Positions 51,899 to 61,611 of a stretch of 64,000 nucleotides of DNA are shown here, piece by piece; within the stretch, counting starts at the first letter, position 1, and every line of letters begins with the position of its first letter. The translations under genes and the position numbers were made by a program. The stretch is from Parundibacterium terreum (GTDB lineage: Bacteria > Pseudomonadota > Gammaproteobacteria > Burkholderiales > Burkholderiaceae_D), in the NCBI RefSeq assembly GCF_014636315.1, contig NZ_BMED01000003.1, positions 558,001 to 622,000 of the forward strand, given 5' to 3'. The notes below the pieces were generated by a model that saw only the letters and a program-made list of their open reading frames with translations, was not told the DNA's origin and searched no databases.

Positions 51899-54808
51899 CT
51901 ATCGGAATTTGTAGTTAGCGCTGACTGTGAAATAACGGCCTGTATTGTTATGCAGGGAATCGTTATAACCGTTCGCATAGTAACGTGGATCATATGGAGC
52001 TTTAGTGTCGAACAAGTTCGCGATCGACAGACCCAATGTCAGATTTTTGATACCAGTGTAACGGTAGCCCAAATCAAATGTGGTCCAGGTAGGGACCTTG
52101 CAATCCTTGAAGTACTTGCTGTAGTTAGGCAGGCCACCCAATGAGTAAGTGAAATCATTTTGTGGTTGGCCTGTTCCATAATAGCAATATGGTGCCGGGT
52201 AGGTGACGTTGCCATCAGTATTGCGCATCAGGGAAATGCTATCTACAAAATTGATCGCGCCGTAAACGTTGTGCTCATTTTTGGTCCAGTTGGCCGAGAA
52301 ACGTGCTTTCAGACGTGGAATGTCGCCACCTTGCGTTGCCCAATCGGAGATACCGCCGTTAGCGCCGACGACGTTGGCTTCTACGTCGCCTGCTTGTTCT
52401 GCCCTTCTGTAGGACATCACATAAGTAGCACTCAGGCCGGTAGTCAACGTGCCCCACTCACCGAGGTTGGAACGATATTTCAAATCGATATCGATACCGC
52501 TGGTTTCAGTTGCACCCTGATTGATCCAAGGTTCTTTAACAGATAACAGAGGGCCGGAGTTAGGGATCACATTACCGTTCGCATCTTTCAGGAAGTTGGC
52601 CGGATTAGTATCGCGGACAACGTTACCTGGGTTATCTGCTTCGTGATTCACGGTAAATTGAGCATCAGTCAGGATCACTTCACCCAGCTTGCGCACTTTG
52701 TACCAGTCCAACGTGACGTCGAAATTTTTCGTAGGCGACAGAATCACACCGAAAGTATAGCTCCTCGATGTTTCCGGTTTCAGGTTGGGGTTTGCACCGC
52801 CTGTGCCGGATACGCTCTTGTTGCAATCCACTGTATCTGCGCCTGGAGCTGGATCGTTGCCGTTAGGGCAGCGCTTAGGATCTTGCAGGCCGGGTTGAAA
52901 GAACTGCGCACCGCCTGGCGTTACCTGAGACAAGGCAGGGGCGCGGAAACCTTCAGAGTAGCCACCGCGGAAGGCAACGCTATCGTTGACTGTCCATTTT
53001 GCACCAACCTTAGGTACGAAATTGGTTTTGATGTCCGGGTATTTGTCGCCACGGCCAGCTATGTCCACTTCGAAGTTTTTGGTGAATGGAGCGCGGAATT
53101 CAACAAATGCAGAACCTACGTTACGTTCGCCATCAATGATGGTGTTGGCGTAGCCGTAGATGTTACCTGCAGCTTTGTCGGCATCAGGAGTGATGCTGAT
53201 TTTTTCCTTGCGGAATTCCACACCAGCAGCAACGCCGATTGCGCCGCCACCCAGTTGACCGAATTCGGTGCTGCCTTTGGCATCCCATTGCAGGATTTCG
53301 GCAGAGCCTTTATCCAGCGTGTTACGGGAGATGTTAGGGTCAGCAGCCAAGGAAGCCAGCGAACGAGTAGTGATCTGCCTCAGGACTGGCAGGTACAGAG
53401 TGCCGTCAGTAATCGTTTCTACGTCGGACTTGTTCCACAATATGCCGGTATCCCAGTCGATACCGAAGTTAGTGCCTTTTACGCCACCAACCAGGCGATA
53501 GTTCTTCGTCGTTTGCTGGGAGTCGCCGCTCAGGTTTTCAAAGCGATATACGGCTGCAGCACGAACGTCCGTGAATGGATTGTCGGGATGGCCGATAGGC
53601 AGGATAGCCTGGAAAGGCGCAGCCAGGCCAGTGGACGTGAAGTTGGTGACAGGTGTGCGGCCATTGATGGTAATTGGCGCACCAACATACCAGCGATCCG
53701 ATTTGGTCATCGCAGCTTCAGCATAAGCGGAAGCATTTTCGCCCAGCTTCAGTTCACCACGGGTCAGGAAGCTTATGTCTTGTGTTTTACCTTGGACTTG
53801 CGCATAGTTGTCTGTATCAAATACGCAGAACTTACGGTTAAACAAAGTGCCGGACGTAACGCCATTCGCCGCAGTACCAGTCACGATATTTGCTGGATCG
53901 CAATTGGTGCGGTTGACTACAGTGGAGCCAGTCGTGAACGCTGCAGAGCCTGGTAATGTCTCACGGTAGAAGAAAGGCTGCGCGCTAGTGGAGCTGTTGC
54001 TTGCGCCATTTGCCAGGGCCGTACCGTTAAATTTGGTCAAGCGGTTGTTGATCGCGCCATACAGGCCTTGCTCAATATCGTTAACGCCGTCTTTTTTGCT
54101 GACAGCTTGACGTTGGCTAAAGTCGATCGTTGCGAAGACGTTGTAGCCGTCTTTATTAAAGTCACCCAGGCCGAAGAAGCCATTGATGTTTTGGCGCCCG
54201 AAGCGGCCATCGTCATTCGCGCCTGCAGTAGCAGTGAATTCACCGCCCTGGTAGTCACGCTTGGTAATGAAGTTGATAACGCCGCCGATTGCATCGGAAC
54301 CGTAAATCGCAGATGCGCCGTCTTTCAGCACCTCAACACGCTCCAGAGCTGAAATAGGAATGCTATTCAGATCGTACAGAGTGGATTGGCCGTTGTTTGG
54401 ATTCGCGAAAGCGGACGGCGTCATGCGACGGCCGTTCAACAGAATCAGCGTGGAAGTGGAGCCCAGATTGCGCAAGTCGGCTGTCGCTACACCTTTGGAG
54501 AAACCATTTTGGTTAGGTGTATCGTTGAAACCGCCGGTACCCAGACCAGGTACTGCTGCTTTCAACAGATCCAGCACCGTAGTTGCGCCGCTGTTTTTGA
54601 TATCTTGTGCACTAATTGTCTGGATTGCGACTGTACCTTCTTTTTCGGTACGCTTGATGTTGGAGCCGGTGATCTCGACCCTTTGAGCTTTGTCGGCAGA
54701 CACTGCTTCTTGCGCATGAACGTTACCGGCGATGAACGCCGATCCCGCCAATATGCTGAGTGCCAGTCGAACGGACTTGGCGCTTGCTTTTTCCTGGAAA
54801 ATCATCAA
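51899..54808 (-). CDS. large TonB-dependent receptor
   Basis: Outer-membrane receptor of 969 residues. A signal peptide ends at VHAQEAV, a TonB-box-like VEITGSNIKRT precedes the plug domain (TTVLDLLKAAVPGLG, STLILLNGRRM, LERVEVLKDGASAIYGSDAI, GGVINFITKRD), and a C-terminal barrel ends in aromatic TVSANYKFR. The size and the early motif resemble receptors for complex organic ligands in xanthomonads and sphingomonads rather than siderophore receptors. The start at 54808 has GGGAG seven bases upstream. No regulator or transport gene is adjacent, so the substrate is open. Confidence 0.92.
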   Translation of the reverse strand: MMIFQEKASAKSVRLALSILAGSAFIAGNVHAQEAVSADKAQRVEITGSNIKRTEKEGTVAIQTISAQDIKNSGATTVLDLLKAAVPGLGTGGFNDTPNQNGFSKGVATADLRNLGSTSTLILLNGRRMTPSAFANPNNGQSTLYDLNSIPISALERVEVLKDGASAIYGSDAIGGVINFITKRDYQGGEFTATAGANDDGRFGRQNINGFFGLGDFNKDGYNVFATIDFSQRQAVSKKDGVNDIEQGLYGAINNRLTKFNGTALANGASNSSTSAQPFFYRETLPGSAAFTTGSTVVNRTNCDPANIVTGTAANGVTSGTLFNRKFCVFDTDNYAQVQGKTQDISFLTRGELKLGENASAYAEAAMTKSDRWYVGAPITINGRTPVTNFTSTGLAAPFQAILPIGHPDNPFTDVRAAAVYRFENLSGDSQQTTKNYRLVGGVKGTNFGIDWDTGILWNKSDVETITDGTLYLPVLRQITTRSLASLAADPNISRNTLDKGSAEILQWDAKGSTEFGQLGGGAIGVAAGVEFRKEKISITPDADKAAGNIYGYANTIIDGERNVGSAFVEFRAPFTKNFEVDIAGRGDKYPDIKTNFVPKVGAKWTVNDSVAFRGGYSEGFRAPALSQVTPGGAQFFQPGLQDPKRCPNGNDPAPGADTVDCNKSVSGTGGANPNLKPETSRSYTFGVILSPTKNFDVTLDWYKVRKLGEVILTDAQFTVNHEADNPGNVVRDTNPANFLKDANGNVIPNSGPLLSVKEPWINQGATETSGIDIDLKYRSNLGEWGTLTTGLSATYVMSYRRAEQAGDVEANVVGANGGISDWATQGGDIPRLKARFSANWTKNEHNVYGAINFVDSISLMRNTDGNVTYPAPYCYYGTGQPQNDFTYSLGGLPNYSKYFKDCKVPTWTTFDLGYRYTGIKNLTLGLSIANLFDTKAPYDPRYYANGYNDSLHNNTGRYFTVSANYKFR

Positions 54809-55560
54809 CTTACTCCCTGATGGTTATTGGGTGAGGATTAAAAAGTATGCAGATATCGGACTTTTTCTAACGCGTGTCCTGCCACCTGCTTACTAGTGAT
54901 GTTGCGTGCTGCTGTTTCTCGGACAAATTGCTACTGTTCAGGCAATTTTTGTTGAAAATTAATTGCTCAAGAGTGCTGCTAATATGTAAAGAGACTCTGC
55001 ATTATGTAACGAGATGTTAACCTCGTGTTACTCGCTGTTGCTGAAGGGACACGGAAAAATGAAAATAAAATGAATTAAATAGAATGTTTAGGAATGTTGG
55101 CGATCACTGAATATATTTCGAAGGTTTTTCCGTTTATATCATATTTTATTCTGTGATATTGATATAAAGTAACTGTATAAGCTTATTCAAAACTGACATA
55201 TAAAATCCCTGTAATTACGCCAAATTGAGGGTTTATCTCTACAATTTTCCTCAGAATGATGCAAATTGCGAGCATTGCCCCTTAAGCAGGCATCCACGCT
55301 TCTTTTTAGTACATACCGTTGATAATTTGGCGCTGCCTTGCGAGCAGTTTATGAAAATAGCTACCGGCCAACAAAATTTTCTTCGTAGTACTGCCCGAAT
55401 CCATGTTTCATCCATGTGCTAACTGTAATGAGTTGTTACGGAAGTAGCCGGTGTGGAGGCGCAGCAGGTGGCGGTCCTGAAGCGATATCCTCCGCGAGAA
55501 GATTGAGCCAGGCTGCCGATGTGCTGCCACCTTTAGAAATTTTCTAGCCGAGGTATTTCC
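54809..55560. other. AT-rich intergenic region upstream of the large TonB receptor
   Basis: About 750 bases with no supported gene, more AT-rich than the surroundings, especially 55050-55200. It must carry the receptor promoter and the promoter of the GNAT gene. Several short frames are present but none is convincing. An imperfect repeat GTAACGAG/CTCGTGTTAC near 55005-55030 was seen. Confidence 0.4.
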
Positions 55561-56028
55561 ATGAAATTGGTTAGTCTTGGAAGCCGGCATCAGCAAGTGC
55601 TGTGGGATATCTTGCATGTCTCCCTTTGGGATCCACCGCCTGCGCCTATGCGCCCGCGTGAAGTACTGGACCTTCCCGGTGTTGCTATTTATGCGGCAGG
55701 CTGGGGACGGCCGACCGATGTCGGCGTAGTCGCTATTGATGGGGAGATTGTGATGGGCGCCTGCTGGTCGCGGCTCTTGCAGACGGGATTGGGCTTCGTC
55801 AACGAGGAAACGCCGCAGCTAGGCATTGCCCTGTTCCCTGAATATCAGCGCAAGGGATGGGGAACAGCGCTGATGATGCATCAACTAGAATCGCTGCGTG
55901 GACGCTTTCCAGCGGTGGCGCTGACTGTGCATCCGCAAAACCAGGCGCGCCTCCTGTATGAAAAGTGCGGCTTCGTCGTGCAGCGGGAAGTGGCACGCGG
56001 GTATTTGCTGATGCTGGCAAAGTTATGA
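55561..56028 (+). CDS. GNAT-family N-acetyltransferase
   Basis: Protein of 155 residues with the acetyl-CoA fold. The coenzyme-binding loop is GIALFPEYQRKGWGTALM (Q/R-x-x-G-x-G/A), and the end is typical (NQARLLYEKCGFVVQREVARG). The start at 55561 has GAGG seven bases upstream. The acceptor (small amine, peptide or antibiotic) is not evident; there is no clear operon partner. Confidence 0.85.
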   Translation: MKLVSLGSRHQQVLWDILHVSLWDPPPAPMRPREVLDLPGVAIYAAGWGRPTDVGVVAIDGEIVMGACWSRLLQTGLGFVNEETPQLGIALFPEYQRKGWGTALMMHQLESLRGRFPAVALTVHPQNQARLLYEKCGFVVQREVARGYLLMLAKL

Positions 56029-56127
56029 TGGCTTTACTTTTTGCGCCTGGCTGGCCAGGGCAGGCTGGTGCCGCGTAATTTGGCTATACTTTCATTTTTA
56101 TCAGGCATTACAAGACAAGACATTATC

Positions 56128-56619
56128 GTGGCTAAAAAAGAGCATGTTTCCGAAACGCAGGCGACCCAGTTCCTGCGCAAGCAAGGCGTGATATTTTCCG
56201 ATCATCCCTACGACTATGAAGAGCATGGAGGCACCTCCGTCTCTGCCCGCGAGCTTGGCGTGGATGAACATCATGTCGTTAAAACCCTGGTCATGCAGGA
56301 TGAGGCGGCCAAGCCACTGATCGTGTTGATGCATGGTGACCGTAAAGTATCGACCAAGAACCTGGCGCGCCAGATAGGCTGCAAATCGGTAGAGCCGTGC
56401 AAGCCGGATGTGGCGCAGCGGCATTCCGGCTACATGATAGGCGGAACCTCTCCGTTTGGTACCAAAAAGGCAATGCCGGTCTATGTGGAGAAAAGTATCT
56501 TGGATCTGGATAAGATATATATCAACGGCGGTAGGCGCGGCTACCTGATCGGCATTAACCCCGCAGTGCTTGGTACGGCTTTGCATGCCAAGCCGGTAGA
56601 GTGTGCGCTGGAAGAGTAA
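56128..56619 (+). CDS. ybaK: YbaK/EbsC-family aminoacyl-tRNA deacylase, Cys-tRNA(Pro) type
   Basis: Editing enzyme of 163 residues that removes wrong amino acids from tRNA-Pro. Recognised by the fold and phrases HHVVKTLVMQDE, LIVLMHGDRKVSTKNLAR, SGYMIGGTSPFGTKKAMPVY and INGGRRGYLIGINP. The GTG at 56128 gives the usual family length; an upstream ATG at 56041 would add an unlikely extension. No close operon partner. Confidence 0.88.
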   Translation: MAKKEHVSETQATQFLRKQGVIFSDHPYDYEEHGGTSVSARELGVDEHHVVKTLVMQDEAAKPLIVLMHGDRKVSTKNLARQIGCKSVEPCKPDVAQRHSGYMIGGTSPFGTKKAMPVYVEKSILDLDKIYINGGRRGYLIGINPAVLGTALHAKPVECALEE

Positions 56620-56664
56620 TTCTTTTCCTTTGCCTACGGCTGCTTATATGACCATGTAAGCAGC

Positions 56665-56700
56665 CACATAAACTGTCACATATACAGTCACATACAAAGC
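56665..56700. repeat. three tandem 12-base repeats upstream of plsY
   Basis: CACATAAACTGT, CACATATACAGT and CACATACAAAGC follow each other without gaps at 56665, 56677 and 56689. A palindrome GCATTT-N3-AAATGC follows at 56702-56716. They lie 98 bases or more before plsY and could be a regulatory array. Confidence 0.5.
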
Positions 56701-56813
56701 CGCATTTGAAAAATGCAGCGCTTCCCCTATACTGTCGCACTTGGCGTCCTATCTATACATAGATATATATAAGGGTGCCTTCTGACAAAAATTAAAAAGT
56801 GCTCGGGAGCGCA

Positions 56814-57419
56814 ATGTACACAATACTGGCCGTCGTCATCGCCTATCTGATAGGCTCCATTTCATTTGCAGTCGTAGTCAGCCATGGATTTGGCCTGGCT
56901 GATCCGCGTACCTATGGGTCCAAGAACCCCGGTGCTACAAATGTACTGCGTAGCGGTAACAAGGCCGCGGCAATCTGTACTTTGCTGGGCGATGGTTTCA
57001 AGGGCTGGCTGGCAGTCTGGCTTGCGATCCGGTTCGGCGAGCAGTTTGGCATCGATGACACCGGCGTGGCGCTGGTTGCTGTTGCGGTATTCCTGGGCCA
57101 TCTGTGGCCTGTATTCTTCAAGTTCGTTGGCGGCAAAGGCGTAGCGACAGCGCTGGGAGTATTGCTGGGCCTGAACCCCTGGCTGGGACTGGCGACGCTG
57201 GCGACCTGGCTGATCATTGCCTATGCGACCCGCTATTCCTCCCTGGCGGCGCTGATTGCCGCCTTCTTTGCGCCTTTGTTCTATGGCTTTATGTTCGGCC
57301 CGGACGTGCTGATGCTCGCTGTATTCGTGATGAGCGCCTTGCTGGTATACCGTCATCGCCAGAACATCGCGAACCTGATCGCCGGCAAGGAAAGCCGCAT
57401 CGGTAGCAAGAAAAAATAA
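56814..57419 (+). CDS. plsY: acyl-phosphate glycerol-3-phosphate acyltransferase
   Basis: Inner-membrane enzyme of 201 residues that starts phospholipid synthesis by acylating glycerol 3-phosphate. Family motifs are [30 protein letters not shown] and [17 protein letters not shown], in about six membrane segments. The ATG at 56814 follows GGGAG by four bases; an in-frame codon at 56799 is less supported. The last third is basic. It precedes a Cache-domain gene. Confidence 0.93.
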   Translation: MYTILAVVIAYLIGSISFAVVVSHGFGLADPRTYGSKNPGATNVLRSGNKAAAICTLLGDGFKGWLAVWLAIRFGEQFGIDDTGVALVAVAVFLGHLWPVFFKFVGGKGVATALGVLLGLNPWLGLATLATWLIIAYATRYSSLAALIAAFFAPLFYGFMFGPDVLMLAVFVMSALLVYRHRQNIANLIAGKESRIGSKKK

Positions 57420-57490
57420 ATCCGGCTGCACAGCTGGCGTGGGCCTGCATCAAGCAGAATGATATTGCGGTCGTGGCACCAGGAGGTTCT

Positions 57491-57967
57491 ATGCTTCAAA
57501 GATGGAAATTTGCATGGCCTCGGTTATGGCTCTTTGCCTGCCTGATGTTTGTATTAGTATTCCCGGCGGCTGCTTTTTCTGCGGATGCAGGCACGGCCGA
57601 TGAGGCGAAAGCAATGGTGCAAAAAGCCGTAGCTGCGATGAAAAAAAATGGCGTAGATGCGACCATTGCCGACATCAACAAGCGCGACGGCCTCTATGTG
57701 GACCGTGACCTGTATGTCGTTGTCTATGACCTGAACGGAAAAAACCTGGGACACCTGAATCCCAAAATGGTCGGCAAGGATATGAGAGGATTGAAAGATG
57801 AAGACGGCAAGTACTTCATCAGGGAGCGCCTGGAGATTGCGATCAAAAAGGGCAGCGGCTGGCAGGACTATAAATTTCTGAATCCGCTTAGCCGAAAAGT
57901 AGAGCCGAAAAGCATGTATGTGGAAAGATATGGCAACGTGATCGTCGGTTGCGGAATCTATAAGTAA
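57491..57967 (+). CDS. secreted Cache-domain protein
   Basis: Protein of 158 residues with a signal peptide (basic N-terminus, hydrophobic core, FSADAG cleavage area). The body has the single Cache fold: DLYVVVYDLNGKNLGHLNP, MVGKDMRGLKDEDGKYFI and YKFLNPLSRKVEPKSMYVERY are its usual strands. A free Cache domain without a kinase or receptor part acts as a small-ligand binding protein in the periplasm. The start follows AGGAGG by four bases. It ends before a shared terminator with tsaD. Confidence 0.85.
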   Translation: MLQRWKFAWPRLWLFACLMFVLVFPAAAFSADAGTADEAKAMVQKAVAAMKKNGVDATIADINKRDGLYVDRDLYVVVYDLNGKNLGHLNPKMVGKDMRGLKDEDGKYFIRERLEIAIKKGSGWQDYKFLNPLSRKVEPKSMYVERYGNVIVGCGIYK

Positions 57968-57996
57968 TGTCTATAAATAAGCAGCCTCGTTAAATC

Positions 57997-58030
57997 AAAA
58001 AAGCCTGCAGCGCAAACTTCAGGCTTTTTT
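57997..58030. terminator. bidirectional terminator between the Cache gene and tsaD
   Basis: AAAAAAGCCTG and CAGGCTTTTTT (57997-58007 and 58020-58030) form an 11-pair stem around a 12-base loop. It ends the rightward Cache gene and the leftward tsaD gene. Confidence 0.88.
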
Positions 58031-58065
58031 ACTTCTGATTTACCTCTGATGTGGGGCACGGTGCT

Positions 58066-59103
58066 TTATGCAGCGAGCAACTCATGCAGCGGCCAGCGCG
58101 GGCGCACGTTGAACGCATAGTCGAAGGTAGCAGCTGCAGGATTCTTCTTCAGGCGCATCGCTCCGGCAAAAGCAATCATGGCGCCGTTATCGGTACAAAA
58201 TTCCAGCTCCGGATAAAACACCTGGAAGCGTTTCTTCGCTGCTGCTGCGTTTAAGGCGGCACGCAACTGCTGATTGGCGCCTACGCCGCCGGCGATCACC
58301 AGCCTTTTCAGACCGCTTTGCTTCATCGCAGTAACGCACTTGGCCACCAGTACATCAACGATCGCATCGACAAAGCCGCGCGCGATATTTGCCTTGTCCT
58401 GCTCGCAGATATTGGCGGAGTTGGCCGCAGTTTGCTTGACGACAGTCAGTACCGAAGTCTTCAGGCCGGAGAAGCTGAAATTCAAATCCTTGGAGTGCAG
58501 CATGGGGCGCGGGAATGTATAGGCGGCCGGATCGCCGAATTCCGCCAGCCTAGAAATCGCCGGCCCGCCAGGATAGGACAGGCCCAGCAGCTTGGCTGAT
58601 TTATCAAATGCCTCGCCTGCAGCGTCATCCAGAGTTTCGCCCAGCAGCGTGTACTGGCCCACGCCGTCGACACGCATTAGTTGCGTGTGGCCGCCGGAGA
58701 CCAGCAAGGCGATGAATGGAAACTCTGGCGGCTTGCTGGCCAACAAAGGAGACAGCAAATGTCCTTCCAGGTGGTGTATGCCCAGCACCGGTTTATTCAG
58801 CGCCATGCCCAGGCCGCAAGCGACGGAGGCGCCCACCAGCAAGGCGCCAGCCAGGCCAGGTCCCTGGGTAAAGGCGATGGCATCAATACCGGTGCGCGGC
58901 AGTTTCGCCTGTTCCAGTACTTGCTGTAGCAAGGGGATGGCGCGGCGTATGTGATCGCGCGACGCCAGCTCAGGCACCACGCCGCCGTACTCCTGATGCA
59001 TGGCGATCTGCGAGTGCAGCGCGTGCGCAAGCAGGCCGCCCTCTGTGTCATACAGGGCGAGGCCGGTTTCGTCGCAGGAGGATTCAACGCCTAAAACTAT
59101 CAT
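58066..59103 (-). CDS. tsaD: tRNA N6-adenosine threonylcarbamoyltransferase
   Basis: Protein of 345 residues, the catalytic subunit for t6A modification of tRNA. The metal-binding motif is [12 protein letters not shown], and [10 protein letters not shown] at the N-terminus, [31 protein letters not shown] and [16 protein letters not shown] are all family-typical. The start at 59103 matches the conserved N-terminus. It works with TsaE (41389 here) and partners not in this window. Confidence 0.94.
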   Translation of the reverse strand: MIVLGVESSCDETGLALYDTEGGLLAHALHSQIAMHQEYGGVVPELASRDHIRRAIPLLQQVLEQAKLPRTGIDAIAFTQGPGLAGALLVGASVACGLGMALNKPVLGIHHLEGHLLSPLLASKPPEFPFIALLVSGGHTQLMRVDGVGQYTLLGETLDDAAGEAFDKSAKLLGLSYPGGPAISRLAEFGDPAAYTFPRPMLHSKDLNFSFSGLKTSVLTVVKQTAANSANICEQDKANIARGFVDAIVDVLVAKCVTAMKQSGLKRLVIAGGVGANQQLRAALNAAAAKKRFQVFYPELEFCTDNGAMIAFAGAMRLKKNPAAATFDYAFNVRPRWPLHELLAA

Positions 59104-59244
59104 TGCTATACCGTTTTCATCAAATTGAAGCAAAAAGACAATACGCTCCGATTTGATGGGTGCGATTCTTGCTTACTGGTTGTTAACCGAGATTATATTC
59201 TCAATCGATCAATTATTCGCTGAAGCCCATTTAATGAGTTATCA

Positions 59245-59946
59245 ATGAGCCAAAAGCCCCCAGCCAAATCCAGCCTCAGCAGTAAGCCGGATGGCCAGCA
59301 TAGCGAGGACGGCTTGCATGGCTTACAGGGTTTACGTATTGTGGTCGTCAACACCGTTGTCCTGGAAGAAACCGAACAGGACGAGCACCTGCACGCCCAA
59401 CTGGAGCGTTCGCGCGTACTGCGCATAGGCCTGCTGCAAGCAGGTTACAACATCATTGCTTCCCTGCCTGGCGACTTCTATCTGCCGGAAAGGCTGACGC
59501 AGTTGCAGCCCGACCTGATCATCATCGATGCAGAATCCGATGCGCGTGATGTGCTGGAACACGTCGTGATTGCGACCCGCGATGCGCCGCGCCCGATCGC
59601 CCTGTTTACCGAAGATGGCGATACCTCCTGCATGGCAGCAGCCATGGAGGCCGGCGTATCGGCCTATGTGGTAGCGGGTTTACAGCCTGAGAGGGTCAAG
59701 CCTGTGCTGGATGTGGCGATGGCCAGGTTCAGCGCAGAGCAGAAACTGCGCGCCGAATTATCCGATACCAAGGCCAAGCTGGCAGAGCGTAAGACCATAG
59801 AAAAGGCCAAGGGCCTGCTGATGGAGCGGCATCGCATCTCGGAGAACGACGCCTACCAGAAGCTGCGCAAGCTGGCGATGGAAAAGAACCTGAAGCTGGT
59901 GGAAATCGCGCAGCGGATACTGGATGTGGCGGACCTGCTGGGCTGA
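59245..59946 (+). CDS. nasT: ANTAR-domain antiterminator, NasT type
   Basis: RNA-binding regulator of 233 residues for nitrate assimilation. A receiver-like domain (about 30-155) is followed by a coiled-coil linker and a C-terminal ANTAR domain (about 170-230, KTIEKAKGLLMERHRISEND, AYQKLRKLAMEKN). The receiver has LIIIDAE near its centre, but its usual acidic pair is replaced (VVVNTVV), so phosphorylation may be absent and control may come from a partner such as NasS. It precedes nrtA with a leader RNA carrying an ANTAR-type hairpin. Confidence 0.9.
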   Translation: MSQKPPAKSSLSSKPDGQHSEDGLHGLQGLRIVVVNTVVLEETEQDEHLHAQLERSRVLRIGLLQAGYNIIASLPGDFYLPERLTQLQPDLIIIDAESDARDVLEHVVIATRDAPRPIALFTEDGDTSCMAAAMEAGVSAYVVAGLQPERVKPVLDVAMARFSAEQKLRAELSDTKAKLAERKTIEKAKGLLMERHRISENDAYQKLRKLAMEKNLKLVEIAQRILDVADLLG

Positions 59947-60105
59947 AGTCGCGTGGATGAGTGTTGCTATTGCGCTGTTTTGATGACATGAAATGGTGCG
60001 CTGCGCAAAAAATGTGCAGCATTTCAGGGCGGTGTGCAAGCACGGTATTACTAAATTACCTATTTTCTAAAGTGTGAAGTGCAAGTTCTCCAAGGAATAA
60101 GCGGT

Positions 60106-60162
60106 CAATTGCTGCTGGCACAGCAATTGCTCAGCAAGTAACAGGTGCCAACGATGGCGCCT
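60106..60162 (+). promoter_or_regulatory. ANTAR-type RNA target, two hairpins with hexanucleotide loops
   Basis: First hairpin: CAATTGCTG (60106-60114), loop CTGGCA, CAGCAATTG (60121-60129). Second: A-GGTGCC (60143-60149), loop AACGAT, GGCGCC-T (60156-60162). The second loop has A at position 1 and G at position 4, the hallmark of ANTAR targets. The first loop has G at 4 but C at 1. The pair is 13 bases apart and lies before a terminator and nrtA. Confidence 0.75.
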
Positions 60163-60200
60163 TCGTGAATGCGGCTAACGGCGGTCGGTTCACTTCAGAC

Positions 60201-60251
60201 AAAGGCGTCTTTCCATATTGATACTGTCAATGTGGCGAGGTGCCTTTTTTA
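60201..60251 (+). terminator. leader terminator in front of nrtA (attenuator)
   Basis: CATATTGA pairs with TCAATGTG, and outside it AAAGGCG (60201-60207) can pair with TGCCTTT (60241-60247), followed by a run of T up to 60250. The stem is imperfect, which fits a controlled attenuator. NasT binding to the hexaloop hairpins upstream would let RNA polymerase pass. Confidence 0.65.
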
Positions 60252-60315
60252 TTTGCTGATTTGTTTTCATCACACCGTCATTACGGCTTGATGCGAAATT
60301 CCCCGGAGTGCAGAT

Positions 60316-61602
60316 ATGTTGAACAATGGATCCCGTCCTGACCAAGAAAGCGTGAGCGGTAATGAAGATCAAATTAACATCAAGCGCCGCACTCTCATAC
60401 AAAGTGCCGGTCTCGTTGCTGGGGCAGGCATGATGGGGCTGGCAACCGGCGGTGTATGGGCAGCGGGTTCCGACAAGCCTGAAAAAGAAGAAGTCAAAGT
60501 GGGTTTCATCCCGCTGACGGATTGCGCTTCCGTCGTGATGGCCTCGGTACTGGGATTCGATAAAAAGTACGGCATCAAGATCGTGCCCAGCAAGGAGTCT
60601 TCCTGGGCCAGCGTGCGCGACAAGCTGGTCAATGGCGAACTGGATGCGGCGCACGTGCTGTACGGCCTGCTGTATGGCGTGCAACTGGGCGTCAGCGGTA
60701 CCAAGAAGGACATGGCCTTGCTGATGACGCTGAATAACAATGGCCAGGCGATCACGCTCTCTAAAAAACTCGCCGACAAGGGCGCGATAGATGGCCCCGG
60801 CCTGGCCAAGCTGATGAGGACCGACAAGCGCGAATATACCTTTGCGCAGACTTTCCCTACCGGCACCCACGCAATGTGGCTGTATTACTGGCTGGCTGCC
60901 AATGGCATCGATCCTATGAAGGAGGCCAAAGTCATTACGGTGCCGCCGCCGCAGATGGTGGCGAATATGCGGGTTGGGAATATGGATGGTTTCTGCGTGG
61001 GCGAGCCGTGGAACCACAGGGCCATCGCCGACGGCATAGGCATTACCGCGGCAACCACGCAGGATATCTGGAAGGATCATCCGGAGAAGGTATTGGGCAC
61101 GACCGCCGAGTTTGTGCAGAAATATCCAAACACTGCACGCGCGCTTACTGCTGCGGTGCTGGAAGCCGGTCGCTGGATCGATGCATCGCTGTCCAACAAG
61201 ACCAAGATGGCGGAAACCATTGCCGATAAATCCTATGTGAATACCTCGGTCGATGTCATCAACCAGCGCATCCTGGGACGCTATCAGAATGGCTTGGGCA
61301 AGACCTGGGACGATCCTAACTACATGAAGTTCTTTAACGATGGCGCCGTCAATTTCCCTTATTTGTCGGACGGCATGTGGTTCCTGACCCAGCACAAGCG
61401 CTGGGGTTTGCTGAAGGCAGATCCCGATTACCTGGCCGTCGCCAAAGCGGTCAATCGCATCGACATCTACAAAGATGCCGCTGCCATGGTCAAAGTCAGT
61501 GTGCCTAAGGATGCCATGCGCACCAGCAAGCTGATGGACGGCACGGTATGGGATGGTAAGAATCCGGCGGCGTACGCGGCGTCATTCAAAATCAGGGCTT
61601 AG
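60316..61602 (+). CDS. nrtA: nitrate ABC transporter substrate-binding protein
   Basis: Periplasmic protein of 428 residues of the NrtA/CmpA family. A Tat signal is present (KRRTLIQSAG, then hydrophobic stretch ending GGVWAAG). The mature part has the family phrases VKVGFIPLTDCASVVMAS, LVNGELDAAHVLYGLLYG, PQMVANMRVGNMDGFCVGEP and YLSDGMWFLTQHKRWG. It binds nitrate or nitrite for the NrtBC permease. The start at 60316 has GGAG seven bases upstream. The permease gene follows after nine bases. Confidence 0.93.
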   Translation: MLNNGSRPDQESVSGNEDQINIKRRTLIQSAGLVAGAGMMGLATGGVWAAGSDKPEKEEVKVGFIPLTDCASVVMASVLGFDKKYGIKIVPSKESSWASVRDKLVNGELDAAHVLYGLLYGVQLGVSGTKKDMALLMTLNNNGQAITLSKKLADKGAIDGPGLAKLMRTDKREYTFAQTFPTGTHAMWLYYWLAANGIDPMKEAKVITVPPPQMVANMRVGNMDGFCVGEPWNHRAIADGIGITAATTQDIWKDHPEKVLGTTAEFVQKYPNTARALTAAVLEAGRWIDASLSNKTKMAETIADKSYVNTSVDVINQRILGRYQNGLGKTWDDPNYMKFFNDGAVNFPYLSDGMWFLTQHKRWGLLKADPDYLAVAKAVNRIDIYKDAAAMVKVSVPKDAMRTSKLMDGTVWDGKNPAAYAASFKIRA

Positions 61603-61611
61603 GGAGGCAAC

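Noticed and set aside
52643-53956. 437-codon frame on the plus strand inside the large TonB receptor gene
   Set aside because: The receptor on the other strand is intact over 969 codons, so this frame is a shadow.
55225-55422. 65-codon frame between the TonB receptor and the GNAT gene
   Set aside because: No homology, no good ribosome site, and composition like the AT-rich surroundings.
60190-61395. 401-codon open frame on the minus strand opposite nrtA
   Set aside because: The plus strand codes for NrtA with clear motifs; the antisense frame is His/Gln/Arg-rich and resembles no protein.
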